Positions 1-9,719 of a DNA stretch of 64,000 bases are shown in pieces. How positions within the stretch are numbered: position 1 is the stretch's first letter; the number at the start of each line of letters is the position of its first letter. The position numbers were made by a program, and so were the translations under genes. The notes beneath the pieces are model-generated. The model saw only the letters and a program-made list of their open reading frames with translations, ran no database searches and was not told the DNA's origin. The DNA is from Halalkalibacillus halophilus DSM 18494 (lineage in GTDB: Bacteria; Bacillota; Bacilli; Bacillales; Alkalibacillaceae): positions 1 through 64,000 of the forward strand of contig NZ_AUHI01000009.1 in the NCBI RefSeq assembly GCF_000423105.1, written 5' to 3'.

Positions 1-78
1 CGAACTTCGCAGATAGAGAATCGGACTGAATTAAAAAGAATCAATCGATAAGGGAAGTTCGTATAATATAAACTAAAA

Positions 79-103
79 CCCCCTCCGCACCAAGCGAAGG
101 GGG
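79..103 (-). terminator. rho-independent terminator of pepF
   Basis: A 10-bp G/C-rich stem (arms 79-88 and 94-103, one mismatch, 5-nt loop). Read on the minus strand it is followed by a short T-run. It lies just past the stop codon of the minus-strand oligoendopeptidase gene. Confidence 0.75.
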
Positions 104-114
104 TCATTAATAAT

Positions 115-1917
115 CTATTCGTAACTCTTCTCAAGCTCGTCTACTAATGTTCCGACATATGCGACGGCTTTTTTGATTGGGTCTGGGGTGGACATGTCGA
201 CTCCAGCGTATTTCAGGAGTTCTTGCGGCGTTTTGGATCCGCCCATTTTTAATACTTCTAGCCAGCGGTCGATTGCTGGTTGGCCTTCTTCTTTAAAGAG
301 CTGGAAAACGGCGGTTGACGCTGTGAGTCCGGCTGAATAAGTGTACGGATATAAGCCCATGTAATAGTGTGGCTGACGCATCCAGGTTAGCTTCGCGCCT
401 TCATCGATTTCAACTGCATCGCCCCAGAAATTCTCGAGTGCTTCTCCTTTTTGTTTGGACAATACATCTGCCGTCAGTGGGACGCCTTGTTCTGCCAAGT
501 CGTAAACGCGGCGTTGGTATTCGCCTTCTAATAAGTGTGTAACGAAATTGTGATAGTACGTGCCGAGCAATTGTAAGATAACCCAACGGCGCATGCGTGG
601 GTCGTCTGTTTGTTCTAATAGATGATCAGCAAGTAGTAATTCGTTAATGGTTGACGGTGCTTCGATGAAATAAGTTGATGGACGTGTGTTAAATACATGC
701 TGGTGTTGATTTGCTAAGTGTAAATGGCCAGCGTGTCCAAGTTCGTGCGCTAAAATAAATGCTCCGCGCATCTTGCCGGTGAATGTCAGTAATATATAAG
801 GGTGAACGCCATATGGACTCGCACAAAATGCACCGGTTGATTTACCGATATTATCAGCATAATCTACCCAACGATCTGACAAGCCTTCCTTCATAATCTC
901 CTGATATTCTGGTCCCATTCGATCCAACGATTTTAAAATCGTCTCGGAAACTTCTTCATAAGAGGAAGCAGGATCAAAGTCTGGATCCAGTGGCGCCTTC
1001 AAATCTACAAACGACAGCTTCTCCAGTCCGTACATTTTCTGCTTTAACTTTGCGAATCTGCGCATATGCGGTGCTAATTCTTTTTGGATCGTATCCAATT
1101 GATTGTGATACATTTCCTCAGATACTTTTTGCGATTGGAGCAACATTTGCGTGACATTTTTATATCCGCGAGCTCGTGATAAAGTGACTTGCTTTTTCAC
1201 TTCTGTTGCATAGGTTGCAGCGTACGTGTTTTGGTACTGTTTTAGAGTATCGACAAAAGAATGATAAGCCTTATGGCGCACTTCCGTATTAGGTGTTAAC
1301 TCATATTCATCTTCAAACAAAGCGAATGAGTTCGAATACTCTTCGCCATCTTTTGTAGTAAACGAGTCAAAGTCCATATCAGAGGATTTACTACGTTGGT
1401 AAATCATATATGGTGCCTGATGAACTTCACTTAATGATGCTAAGACTTCTTCTGTTTCAGGTGCTAAAGTATATGGCTTTCTTTCCAATAAATCTTCTAA
1501 TGAGTTGCGAAAAACTTCTAACTCACTATTTTCTTGTAAATATCTTTCGACTGTTCCTTCAGGCAAGGCAAGCACTTCTGAATCAAAGAAGGAGACTTGG
1601 GCACTAATCTTCGCCCCAGTTTGAGCTAATTTCCCAGCATTCGCTTGATTGACTGGGTCTGTGCCATCCTCAGATGAACGCAAATTGGCATAAGTTCCAA
1701 CTAAGATCATTTTCTTCTGTAGTTCTGCTTGGGCCTCCAAACAACCTAATAATTGTTCTGCGCCTTCATGTAATTTTCCTTTATATTGTGTTACTTCAGG
1801 TACGAGATTTTCCAATTCATTTAAAGCTTGCTCCCATTCATCATTGGAAGCAAACAGATCCTTTAAATTCCACGTTTGCTCTTCAGGTACTTCCGAGCGG
1901 TTTAATCTTTTTGCCAT
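115..1917 (-). CDS. pepF: oligoendopeptidase F (M3B metallopeptidase)
   Basis: Cytoplasmic zinc metallopeptidase that degrades short peptides. The HELGH zinc motif sits at residues 391-395 of 600, where the M3B family has it, and the downstream Glu ligand lies in the PSTINELL segment. The 600-aa length is normal for PepF. The frame can be extended to a TTG at 1938, but that extension reads through AGGAGG, which is the ribosome binding site, so the ATG at 1917 (MAKRLNRSE) is preferred; SD spacing is about 12 nt. It is monocistronic, with its own promoter (1963-1992) and terminator. Family assignment is secure; the exact peptide specificity is not visible. Confidence 0.95.
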   Translation of the reverse strand: MAKRLNRSEVPEEQTWNLKDLFASNDEWEQALNELENLVPEVTQYKGKLHEGAEQLLGCLEAQAELQKKMILVGTYANLRSSEDGTDPVNQANAGKLAQTGAKISAQVSFFDSEVLALPEGTVERYLQENSELEVFRNSLEDLLERKPYTLAPETEEVLASLSEVHQAPYMIYQRSKSSDMDFDSFTTKDGEEYSNSFALFEDEYELTPNTEVRHKAYHSFVDTLKQYQNTYAATYATEVKKQVTLSRARGYKNVTQMLLQSQKVSEEMYHNQLDTIQKELAPHMRRFAKLKQKMYGLEKLSFVDLKAPLDPDFDPASSYEEVSETILKSLDRMGPEYQEIMKEGLSDRWVDYADNIGKSTGAFCASPYGVHPYILLTFTGKMRGAFILAHELGHAGHLHLANQHQHVFNTRPSTYFIEAPSTINELLLADHLLEQTDDPRMRRWVILQLLGTYYHNFVTHLLEGEYQRRVYDLAEQGVPLTADVLSKQKGEALENFWGDAVEIDEGAKLTWMRQPHYYMGLYPYTYSAGLTASTAVFQLFKEEGQPAIDRWLEVLKMGGSKTPQELLKYAGVDMSTPDPIKKAVAYVGTLVDELEKSYE

Positions 1918-1962
1918 TTTTTTAAAATTCCTCCTCAAATATATTTCGAAATCCTAAATATT

Positions 1963-1992
1963 ATTATAGAATAAACATAGGGTATCTGTCAC
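1963..1992 (-). promoter_or_regulatory. sigma-A promoter of pepF
   Basis: On the minus strand GTGACA (1992-1987), an 18-nt spacer and a perfect TATAAT (1968-1963), about 45 nt upstream of the pepF start. Seen directly; sigma-A use is inferred. Confidence 0.6.
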
Positions 1993-2121
1993 ACAAATCT
2001 GAATGTTTTTAATCATAAATTAATTTCCACCTCTAGACGGAGATGAAATCCAACTTCCAAATGCTTTCATTTCAACTTCAATCGATTAACATTTAGGTAT
2101 CCAACTAAAAGGAGGAGTTTC

Positions 2122-3513
2122 ATGTTAAGTAAATCAGTTGTACAAGATGTCATCAGCCAGGCATTACAAACAGGCGGTGATTTCGCAGAGGTATTTGTAG
2201 AAGACACGTTTAAGAATAATATCTCGCTTCAAAGCGGGATCATTGATAAAAGTTTATCAGGAAGAGATTTTGGTGTTGGAATACGTGTTTATAAAGGTTT
2301 TCGTAGTGCGTATACATACACAACGGACTTTTCGCGCGACAGTTTATTGAAAACAGCTAAAAATGCTGCACAAGCAATTGAAGGGGAAGGCCAATTGAAA
2401 GCTTCGGAGTTGAAGTCAGAGCGAGCGCAACAGCTTCACCCGATCCTTCAAATGCCTCAAACAGTTGAAAAAGCACGCAAAGTTGCCGTAATGAAAAACG
2501 CGTCAAATATCGCTACTAGCTATCACGACGCGATCTCTCAAGTAGTTGTAAGATACATGGATGAAGAAAGAAATGTACTCATCGCGAATTCGGATGGGAA
2601 ATTTATCGAAGACCAACAAGTGCATAGCCGACTAGCGATATCCGCCGTCGCGTCGAACGAAAGTGACATGGAGACGGGATCTTATGGGCCTGGTCGATTA
2701 CAAGGTTTCGAGTTTATGGAAAATATGGACTTAAACCATTATGCAAAAGAAGCGGCACGAATTGCTGTAACAAATCTTGGTGCGGATCCGTGTCCGAGTG
2801 GTAAATTCCCAGTAGTTATCGACAATGAATTCGGAGGGGTTATTTTCCACGAAGCTTGTGGACATGGATTAGAAGCGACCTCAGTTGCGAAAGGGAAATC
2901 TGTTTTCTCCAATCAAATAGGACAGCGTGTAGCTCCAGATATCGTCACATATATTGATGATGGGACAATAAAAAATGAGTGGGGATCAATCAATATAGAT
3001 GATGAAGGAAATCCTACTCAGAAAAATGTGTTAATCGAAAATGGAATTTTAAAAGGATACCTAGTGGACCAATTAAATGGTCGCATCATGGATACCCCTT
3101 CGACAGGATCTGGTCGTAGAGAGTCGTATCGCTATGCACCAACTTCTCGTATGACGAACACCTATATCGCTAATGGGGAGTCTACTCCTGAAGAAATTAT
3201 TGCGAATACAGAAGATGGAATTTACGCGAAGTACATGGGCGGAGGTTCCGTAAACCCGGCGACAGGTGATTATAATTTCGCAGTCAATGAAGCGTATTTA
3301 GTTAAAAACGGAAAAATTGACCGTCCAGTTCGAGGAGCGACATTGATCGGAAATGGTCCAAAATCTCTTCAGGCTGTTGATATGGTTGGTAATAACTTAG
3401 GTCATGGTGCAGGTATGTGTGGGTCACTAAGCGGGAGTATTCCAGTTAATGTTGGTCAACCGACACTTAGAGTGAGTGAAATCACTGTCGGTGGTCGAAA
3501 GGAGGAAGCGTAG
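2122..3513 (+). CDS. tldD: TldD family metallopeptidase
   Basis: Zinc peptidase subunit of the TldD/TldE (PmbA) heterodimer, which in E. coli processes microcin B17 and degrades unfolded peptides. The HExxxH zinc motif (HEACGHG) is at residues 243-249, and the C-terminal half has the family's Gly-rich stretches (GGGSVNPATGDY, GAGMCGSLSGS). Length (463 aa) fits TldD. A strong GGAGGAG site lies upstream of the ATG. The stop codon directly abuts the ATG of the partner gene, so the two are translationally coupled. No peptide precursor gene is visible next to it, so the role here is probably general proteolysis. Confidence 0.92.
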   Translation: MLSKSVVQDVISQALQTGGDFAEVFVEDTFKNNISLQSGIIDKSLSGRDFGVGIRVYKGFRSAYTYTTDFSRDSLLKTAKNAAQAIEGEGQLKASELKSERAQQLHPILQMPQTVEKARKVAVMKNASNIATSYHDAISQVVVRYMDEERNVLIANSDGKFIEDQQVHSRLAISAVASNESDMETGSYGPGRLQGFEFMENMDLNHYAKEAARIAVTNLGADPCPSGKFPVVIDNEFGGVIFHEACGHGLEATSVAKGKSVFSNQIGQRVAPDIVTYIDDGTIKNEWGSINIDDEGNPTQKNVLIENGILKGYLVDQLNGRIMDTPSTGSGRRESYRYAPTSRMTNTYIANGESTPEEIIANTEDGIYAKYMGGGSVNPATGDYNFAVNEAYLVKNGKIDRPVRGATLIGNGPKSLQAVDMVGNNLGHGAGMCGSLSGSIPVNVGQPTLRVSEITVGGRKEEA

Positions 3514-4857
3514 ATGGATATAAAAGCATTTAAAGATCAGTTATTTAAACAGGGGCAAACTCAAGGGTTTGATGATATCGAATTGTATTACGAGTCAAGT
3601 GAAGGGTTAAACTGCCAGTTGGATTTAGGTGAAGTAGATCAATTTTCCACGCAAGAAAAGATCGGTGTATCGCTTAGAGGGAACTATCAAGGAAAAATTG
3701 GTTATGCTTACACAGAAAAAATCGATGAAACTTCCATTGACTTTTTAATAGAAAATGCTATTGAAAACGCGAAAATCATTGAAGAGAAAGAACAAAATGA
3801 AATCTATGCTGGTGATGGAGCATACGAACAAATGAACTTCGTCTCTAATGAAATTTCACAGCTGACAAACGATGAAATCATTTCTTTTCTAAAAGATTTT
3901 GACCGGGAATTATATGCGGCAGATGAGCGTGTCGTAGGAACGAACTTCTTCCAAGTACAAAGGCAAGATTTGAAAACAGCTATGTTTAATACACAAGGTT
4001 TGGAACTTGAGGATCACAAGAATTTCTTATTCTTTTTCTTAATGGTAATTGTGAAAGAGAATGATGTGAAGAAATCAGGTACTTATGTGAATGTTGTACA
4101 TGACTGGAGCAAGCTAGATGCTAAAACGTGTGCAGAAGAAGCAGTAGCGGAAGCGGTATCTTATTTAAATCCAAAAGCTGTAGAAAGCGACAATTACCCT
4201 GTTGTTCTTCGGTATGATGCAGTAAGTAGCTTATTAGCAACCTTCACATCTAACTTCTCAGCGGAAACTGCGCATAAGGGATTATCAAAACTGAAAGACA
4301 AAGTAGGGGAGAAAATCGCTGGAGATAATATCACCTTAATTGATGATCCTTTTCTTGAAAATGGATTAGGTAGTAGAACATTCGATGGAGAAGGTGTTGG
4401 TTCGAAGCGGTTAACAGTAGTGGATAACGGCTCTTTAACTACATTATTCCATAACCGCAAGACAGCCAAAAAAGATGGAATGGAAACAACCGGGCATGCT
4501 TCTAGAGCTTCTTATAAAAGTTCGATCGGTGTGGAACCATCTAACTTCTATTTGAATCCTGGAACAAAGTCATATGAGGAACTCGTTAAATCCGTTGATG
4601 AAGGAATCATTATTACTGATTTACAAGGGTTGCACTCAGGAGTGAATCCAGTCTCGGGTGATTTCTCACTTGCTGCGAACGGGTATTATGTGAAAGACGG
4701 AAAGCAGCAGTATGCAACGAATTTAATGACTGTTGCAGGAAACTTTTATGATTTGTTAAACCAAGTGCGTGAAGTAGGTTCTGATTTAACATTTAAAGGT
4801 TCGACAGTGGGTGCTCCTTCTTTATTAGTAGATGGATTATCCATTACAGTAGAATAA
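3514..4857 (+). CDS. TldE/PmbA family protein (partner of TldD)
   Basis: Non-catalytic partner of the TldD/TldE protease complex. It has the PmbA fold signatures, such as LQGLHSGVNPVSGDFSLAA near the C-terminus, and lacks an HExxxH motif, as expected for TldE. At 447 aa it is family-typical. It starts on the base after the tldD stop, with an AAAGGAGGA ribosome binding site inside the end of tldD. A strong terminator follows, so the operon is just these two genes. The pair was probably acquired or retained as a unit. Confidence 0.9.
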   Translation: MDIKAFKDQLFKQGQTQGFDDIELYYESSEGLNCQLDLGEVDQFSTQEKIGVSLRGNYQGKIGYAYTEKIDETSIDFLIENAIENAKIIEEKEQNEIYAGDGAYEQMNFVSNEISQLTNDEIISFLKDFDRELYAADERVVGTNFFQVQRQDLKTAMFNTQGLELEDHKNFLFFFLMVIVKENDVKKSGTYVNVVHDWSKLDAKTCAEEAVAEAVSYLNPKAVESDNYPVVLRYDAVSSLLATFTSNFSAETAHKGLSKLKDKVGEKIAGDNITLIDDPFLENGLGSRTFDGEGVGSKRLTVVDNGSLTTLFHNRKTAKKDGMETTGHASRASYKSSIGVEPSNFYLNPGTKSYEELVKSVDEGIIITDLQGLHSGVNPVSGDFSLAANGYYVKDGKQQYATNLMTVAGNFYDLLNQVREVGSDLTFKGSTVGAPSLLVDGLSITVE

Positions 4858-4864
4858 TTTACTT

Positions 4865-4900
4865 AAAAAAGGCTCACGCTTAACTAGTGAGCCTTTTTTT
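4865..4900 (+). terminator. terminator of tldD-tldE
   Basis: Stem AAAAAAGGCTCAC / GTGAGCC followed by seven T (4894-4900), directly after the tldE stop codon. Confidence 0.9.
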
Positions 4901-4984
4901 ATGTAATTATAATAAAACAACAATATATCTTACGCTTCCCGATATTTCCCGGGAAATAGTCATGAAATAAACAATAGGGAATCG

Positions 4985-5014
4985 TTGCTATTATATAGGT
5001 TTTTTTGCTATGAT
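4985..5014 (+). promoter_or_regulatory. sigma-A promoter of gatCAB
   Basis: TTGCTA (4985-4990), 18-nt spacer, TATGAT (5009-5014), with a TG dinucleotide giving an extended -10. It lies about 45 nt upstream of gatC. Confidence 0.6.
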
Positions 5015-5056
5015 TGAAAGTATTGTGAAGCGTGAAAAAGTACGGGGGTGCAAGTA

Positions 5057-5347
5057 ATGACAAAGATAACAAAAGATGATGTAAAGCACGTTGCAAAACT
5101 TGCTAGGTTAGAGTTTTCTGAAGAGGAACTGGAGAGATATACAGACCAGTTAAGTTCTATTTTGAATTTCTCTGAACAGCTAAACGAATTAGATACAACG
5201 GATGTAGAACCGACGACGCACGTATTAGATATGAAAAACGTGATGCGTAAAGATGAAGCAAAAGAGTGGATCAAAAAGGAAGACGCATTAAACAACGCAC
5301 CAGATCAATTAGACGGCCAGTTCCGCGTGCCTTCTATTTTGGATTAA
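5057..5347 (+). CDS. gatC: Asp-tRNA(Asn)/Glu-tRNA(Gln) amidotransferase subunit C
   Basis: Small stabilising subunit of the GatCAB transamidosome, which converts misacylated Glu-tRNA(Gln) (and Asp-tRNA(Asn)) to the correct amide form in organisms without glutaminyl-tRNA synthetase. The 96-aa product starts MTKITKDDVKHVAKLARLEF, a typical GatC N-terminus, and keeps the conserved EPTTHVLDMKNVMRKDE segment. A GTG at 5048 would extend it by three codons, but that GTG overlaps the GGGGGTG ribosome binding site, so the ATG at 5057 is chosen. First gene of the gatCAB operon. Confidence 0.96.
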   Translation: MTKITKDDVKHVAKLARLEFSEEELERYTDQLSSILNFSEQLNELDTTDVEPTTHVLDMKNVMRKDEAKEWIKKEDALNNAPDQLDGQFRVPSILD

Positions 5348-5362
5348 TAGGGAGGATCAGTC

Positions 5363-6838
5363 ATGTCAGTATTAGATTTATCAATTAAAGAAATGCAAGA
5401 AAAGTTAAATTCAAAAGAAATTTCTGTAACAGATATCGTGAAAGCATCTTATGAACGTATTAAAGAAACGGAAGCTAAAGTACAAGCCTTCGTAACTTTA
5501 AACGAAGAAGAAGCTTTAAAAGAAGCGAAACGACTAGATGAAGAAGGAATAGATGAAAAGAAATTCCCTCTCTTTGGTGTTCCATTAGGAATAAAAGATA
5601 ATATTATGACCAAAGGAATTCGAACGACTTGTTCTAGCCAAATGTTATCTAATTTAGACGATCCATTATATGATGCTACTGTTATTCATAAATTAAAAGA
5701 AGCAAAATCAATAAACATAGGTAAATTAAACATGGACGAATTTGCAATGGGTTCTTCTACAGAGAACTCCAGCATGAAAATCACACGTAACCCATGGGAT
5801 TTGGACTATGTTCCAGGAGGTTCAAGTGGTGGTTCAGCGGCAACAGTTGCTGCAGGACAAGTACCTTTCTCTTTAGGTTCTGATACAGGTGGTTCTGTGC
5901 GTGAACCAGCATCTTATTGTGGAGTAGTTGGCATGAAGCCTACATACGGACGTGTATCGCGCTTTGGTTTAGTAGCATTTGCTTCTTCTTTAGACCAAAT
6001 TGGCCCGATCACAAGGACGGTAGAGGACAATGCACGTATTCTAGAAGTGATTGCTGGAGAAGACGAAATGGACTCTACGAGTGCTAATATCGAAGTACCT
6101 AAATTTACAGAAGCCCTAACAGGTGATGTAAAAGGACTTAAGATTGCCGTTCCGAAAGAATATTTCCGTGAAGGCGTAGACTTAAAAGTACAAGAAAAGA
6201 TTCATGAAGCATTAAAAGTTTTAGAAAACCAAGGTGCAGAGTGGGAAGAAGTTTCCTTACCTCACTCTAAATATGCAATTGCAACATATTATATGATTGC
6301 TTCCTCAGAGGCATCAGCGAATCTAGCACGTTTTGATGGGGTTCGTTATGGTCGCCGCGCAGACGATGCAAAAGATATGATGGAAATGTTTACGAAGTCT
6401 CGTAGTAAAGGGTTTGGAGACGAAGTGAAACGTCGTATTATGTTAGGTACTTTCGCACTTAGCTCAGGATACTATGACGCTTATTATAAAAAAGCACAAC
6501 AAGTTCGTACGTTAATAAAACGTGATTTTGAAAATATATTTGAAGACTTTGATGTAGTCATTGGCCCAACTGCTCCAACTACAGCTTTTAAAATCGGTGA
6601 GCAAATTGAAGATCCTTTAACGATGTATGCAAACGATATTGTAACTATCCCAGTCAACTTAGCTGGAGTACCAGCGATTTCTGTTCCTTGTGGATTCCAT
6701 GAAGATAACGGGATGCCAATTGGACTTCAGATTATCGGAAAACATTTTGATGAAAGCACAGTTTATCGCACGGCACATGCATTTGAACAAGCAACGGATT
6801 ACCACACGAAGCGTCCTGAGATCGGAGGTACGAAATAA
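5363..6838 (+). CDS. gatA: GatCAB amidotransferase subunit A (amidase)
   Basis: Glutaminase/amidase subunit that releases ammonia from glutamine and channels it to GatB. The amidase-signature catalytic triad is intact: Lys78 (in GVPLGIKDN), cis-Ser154 (PGGSSGGS) and Ser178 (GSDTGGSVR). Length 491 aa, close to the usual 485. A GGGAGGA site precedes the ATG. The stop TAA at 6836-6838 overlaps the gatB ATG by one base, so translation is coupled. Confidence 0.97.
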   Translation: MSVLDLSIKEMQEKLNSKEISVTDIVKASYERIKETEAKVQAFVTLNEEEALKEAKRLDEEGIDEKKFPLFGVPLGIKDNIMTKGIRTTCSSQMLSNLDDPLYDATVIHKLKEAKSINIGKLNMDEFAMGSSTENSSMKITRNPWDLDYVPGGSSGGSAATVAAGQVPFSLGSDTGGSVREPASYCGVVGMKPTYGRVSRFGLVAFASSLDQIGPITRTVEDNARILEVIAGEDEMDSTSANIEVPKFTEALTGDVKGLKIAVPKEYFREGVDLKVQEKIHEALKVLENQGAEWEEVSLPHSKYAIATYYMIASSEASANLARFDGVRYGRRADDAKDMMEMFTKSRSKGFGDEVKRRIMLGTFALSSGYYDAYYKKAQQVRTLIKRDFENIFEDFDVVIGPTAPTTAFKIGEQIEDPLTMYANDIVTIPVNLAGVPAISVPCGFHEDNGMPIGLQIIGKHFDESTVYRTAHAFEQATDYHTKRPEIGGTK

Positions 6839-8268
6839 TGAACTTTGAAACGATTATTGGCCTAGAAGTCCACGTAGAATTAAAAACAAACTCAAAGATT
6901 TTCAGCCCAAGTGCCAACGCTTTTGGAGATGAGCCAAACAGCAATATTAATCCGATTGATCTCGGGTATCCCGGCGTTTTACCTGTTTTAAATGAAGAAG
7001 CAGTTAACTATGCGATGCGCGCTGCTATGGCACTAAATTGTGAAATAGCTACAAACACTAAATTTGATCGTAAGAACTATTTCTATCCAGATAATCCGAA
7101 AGCATACCAAATCTCTCAATTTGATCAGCCGATCGGGGAAAATGGTTGGATTGAAATTGAAGTGAATGGCGAAAAGAAGAAAATTGGAATCACTCGTCTG
7201 CACTTAGAAGAGGACGCTGGAAAATTAACACATGGAGAAGATGGTTATTCACTCGTTGACTACAATCGTCAAGGTACGCCACTTGTAGAAATTGTTTCCG
7301 AGCCAGATATTAGAACGCCAGAGGAAGCATATGCATATTTAGAGAAGTTACGTAATATTATTCAATTTACAGGCGTTTCTGATGTAAAAATGCAAGAAGG
7401 TTCCCTACGTTGTGATGCCAACCTTTCGTTACGTCCATATGGCCAAGATGAATTTGGTACGAAAACAGAACTTAAGAACCTAAACTCATTTACATTTGTG
7501 CAAAAGGGACTTGAGTTTGAAGAAAAACGCCAAGAAAAAGTTCTTCGCCAAGGAGGAGAAATCCTTCAGGAAACGCGTCGTTATGAGGAGAAAACAAAAG
7601 AAACAATTTTAATGCGTGTGAAAGAAGGTTCAGATGATTATCGTTATTTCCCTGAGCCAGACTTAGTACCTCTATACATTGATGAAGCGTGGAAAGCTCG
7701 GGTTAAAAATTCTATTCCTGAATTACCAGATGAGCGTCGAAAACGTTATGTCGGAGAACTTGGTTTAGACTCCTACGATGCCGGAGTATTAACGAATACG
7801 AAGGAAATGTCCGATTTCTTTGAATCTGCCATTAAAGAAGGTGCCGATGCGAAACAAGCTACAAACTGGTTGATGGGCGATATCTCAGCACACATGAATA
7901 AACAACAAGTAGAGCTTCAAGATTTAGAGATTACACCAGAATCTCTAGCGAAAATGATTAAATTAATTGATGCTGGAACACTTTCCTCTAAGATGGCTAA
8001 GAAAGTAGTCACAGAACTACTGAAAAATGGTGGCGATCCTGAAGAAATCGTGAAAGAAAAAGGACTAGTGCAAATTTCAGATGAAAATCAATTAACGGAA
8101 ATCATTACAGAAGTGTTAGATGCGAACCAACAATCGATCGAGGATTATAAAAACGGTAAAGACCGCGCACTTGGTTTCTTAGTAGGACAAGTGATGAAGA
8201 AAACAAAAGGTCAAGCCAACCCACCAAAGGTAAATAAGATTTTAATTGAAGAAATGGATAAACGATAA
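6838..8268 (+). CDS. gatB: GatCAB amidotransferase subunit B
   Basis: Kinase/transamidase subunit that phosphorylates the misacylated tRNA side chain and transfers ammonia. It starts MNFETIIGLEVHVELKT, the GatB signature, with the conserved FDRKNYFYPDNPKAYQISQ segment and a C-terminal YqeY-like tail region that binds tRNA. Length 476 aa is exactly family-typical. Last gene of gatCAB; no strong terminator follows, so the VOC gene 39 bp downstream may be co-transcribed. Confidence 0.97.
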   Translation: MNFETIIGLEVHVELKTNSKIFSPSANAFGDEPNSNINPIDLGYPGVLPVLNEEAVNYAMRAAMALNCEIATNTKFDRKNYFYPDNPKAYQISQFDQPIGENGWIEIEVNGEKKKIGITRLHLEEDAGKLTHGEDGYSLVDYNRQGTPLVEIVSEPDIRTPEEAYAYLEKLRNIIQFTGVSDVKMQEGSLRCDANLSLRPYGQDEFGTKTELKNLNSFTFVQKGLEFEEKRQEKVLRQGGEILQETRRYEEKTKETILMRVKEGSDDYRYFPEPDLVPLYIDEAWKARVKNSIPELPDERRKRYVGELGLDSYDAGVLTNTKEMSDFFESAIKEGADAKQATNWLMGDISAHMNKQQVELQDLEITPESLAKMIKLIDAGTLSSKMAKKVVTELLKNGGDPEEIVKEKGLVQISDENQLTEIITEVLDANQQSIEDYKNGKDRALGFLVGQVMKKTKGQANPPKVNKILIEEMDKR

Positions 8269-8306
8269 AGGTTTTTTACATTTATAGGTGAGAGGGGATT
8301 AGTCAT

Positions 8307-8678
8307 ATGTCGTTTCGATTTAAACGGATTGATCATATACAATTAGCAGCACCTAGAGATACAGAGCCAGAAGCAAGACAGTTTTTTAGTGGAGTATTAG
8401 GTTTTGAAGAGGTAGAGAAACCAGAGGCTTTAAGAAAAAATGGAGGAGTTTGGTTCGCTTTTGGCGACCAACAAATCCATGTGGGAGTAGAAGAACCATT
8501 TCATCCAGCTGAAAAAGCACATCCAGCTCTAGAAGTGGATGACTTAGATGCCTTGTTACAACATCTTGATGAACATCGTGTGCCCTATCAATCTGATGAA
8601 AAACTTCCAGGAGCCAAACGAATTTATTTAAGCGATCCATTTGGCAATCGAATGGAAGTCTTAGAGTGGATCAATTAG
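8307..8678 (+). CDS. VOC (glyoxalase/bleomycin-resistance fold) family protein
   Basis: A 123-aa single VOC-domain protein starting with the typical FRFKRIDHIQLAAP strand (metal-ligand His at about residue 10) and ending with YLSDPFGNRMEVLEW, where the last Glu is the usual second metal ligand of the fold. HVGVEEPFHPAEKAHPAL gives further candidate ligands. Substrate cannot be read from the sequence; members include fosfomycin/bleomycin resistance proteins, dioxygenases and lyases. It has a GAGAGGGG ribosome binding site and sits between gatB and the lipid kinase gene, probably in the same transcription unit. Confidence 0.85.
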   Translation: MSFRFKRIDHIQLAAPRDTEPEARQFFSGVLGFEEVEKPEALRKNGGVWFAFGDQQIHVGVEEPFHPAEKAHPALEVDDLDALLQHLDEHRVPYQSDEKLPGAKRIYLSDPFGNRMEVLEWIN

Positions 8679-8727
8679 TTTGATAGAAGTATAGTAGAAA
8701 TAGATGAATAGAAACGAAGGTGAGTCT

Positions 8728-9636
8728 ATGGAGCTGAAACGCGCACGATTAATTTATAACCCAACAGCAGGAAGAGAAGCAATGAAAAAAGCGCTTCCTG
8801 TTGTATTGGAACGCTTAGAACAGGCAGGATATGAAGCTTCTGCACATGCGACGACAAAAGCGGGATGTGCGATTGACGCTGCCATTACTGCTTGTGAACG
8901 CAAATATGATATTGTCATTGCTGCTGGTGGGGATGGTACCGTTAACGAAGTGGTAGATGGGATGGCAAAACAATCTTATCGACCGAAGCTAGGGATCATT
9001 CCAATGGGCACAACCAATGATTTCGCGCGAGCAATTCATATTCCACGTGATGTGGAGAAAGCCATGGATATAATTATTAATGGATACTCCAAAAAACTCG
9101 ACATTGGACGCGTAAATGACCATCATTTCATGAATATAGCTGGTGGGGGCAAATTGACAGAGCTAACGTATGAAGTACCTAGTAAGTTAAAGACTGTCCT
9201 CGGGCAATTAGCTTATTATTTAAAAGGCGTAGAAATGTTACCTTCCATCAAGCCAACTCGAGTTCGAATAGAGTATGACGGAGAAGTTTTTGACGACGAC
9301 ATGATGCTTTTTCTAGTCGCTAATACAAATTCGATTGGTGGATTTGAAAAGCTTGCTCCAAAAGCAAAGATGGATGATGGGTATTTTGATTTGTTGATTT
9401 TAAAGAAAATCAATATGGCAGAAGCTGTAACCGTTGCGAATAAAGCCTTACGTGGACAACATATTGATAGTGATCATATAATTTATAAGCATGCACAGAC
9501 GATCAAAGTAGAGTCTCAGAATGAAGTTCATTTGAATTTAGATGGCGAATATGGTGGGAAGCTACCAGGAACTTTTGAAAATCTCTACCAACATATTGAA
9601 TTTTTCTTACCAGAAGAAGAGGAAGATAATGCGTAA
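8728..9636 (+). CDS. dagK: diacylglycerol kinase (lipid kinase, DgkB/YerQ type)
   Basis: Soluble lipid kinase of the DAGK catalytic family that phosphorylates diacylglycerol released by lipoteichoic acid synthesis, returning it to phosphatidic acid. The nucleotide-binding motif GGDGTVNE lies at residues 67-74, NPTAGRE at 11-17 and the PMGTTNDFARA segment follows. With the ATG at 8728 (ribosome binding site AAGGTGAG just upstream) the product is 302 aa, close to B. subtilis DgkB; an in-frame ATG at 8704 has no comparable site. The order gat genes - lipid kinase - RlmCD resembles B. subtilis yerLMN...dgkB-yefA. A terminator follows. Confidence 0.94.
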   Translation: MELKRARLIYNPTAGREAMKKALPVVLERLEQAGYEASAHATTKAGCAIDAAITACERKYDIVIAAGGDGTVNEVVDGMAKQSYRPKLGIIPMGTTNDFARAIHIPRDVEKAMDIIINGYSKKLDIGRVNDHHFMNIAGGGKLTELTYEVPSKLKTVLGQLAYYLKGVEMLPSIKPTRVRIEYDGEVFDDDMMLFLVANTNSIGGFEKLAPKAKMDDGYFDLLILKKINMAEAVTVANKALRGQHIDSDHIIYKHAQTIKVESQNEVHLNLDGEYGGKLPGTFENLYQHIEFFLPEEEEDNA

Positions 9637-9663
9637 AAGGGGTCTAAAAGTGACCTCTTTTTT
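9635..9663 (+). terminator. terminator after dagK
   Basis: Stem AAAAGGGGTC / GACCTCTTTT (one mismatch) with a T-run ending at about 9663, overlapping the stop codon of dagK. Confidence 0.8.
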
Positions 9664-9719
9664 GCTTTATTAAATGATACTCTACATAATTAATCATCAA
9701 TGGATAAGGATGGATACAC

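Noticed and set aside
4194..4469. Long minus-strand frame inside tldE
   Set aside because: It lies within a well-supported gene, lacks an SD, and is a composition shadow.
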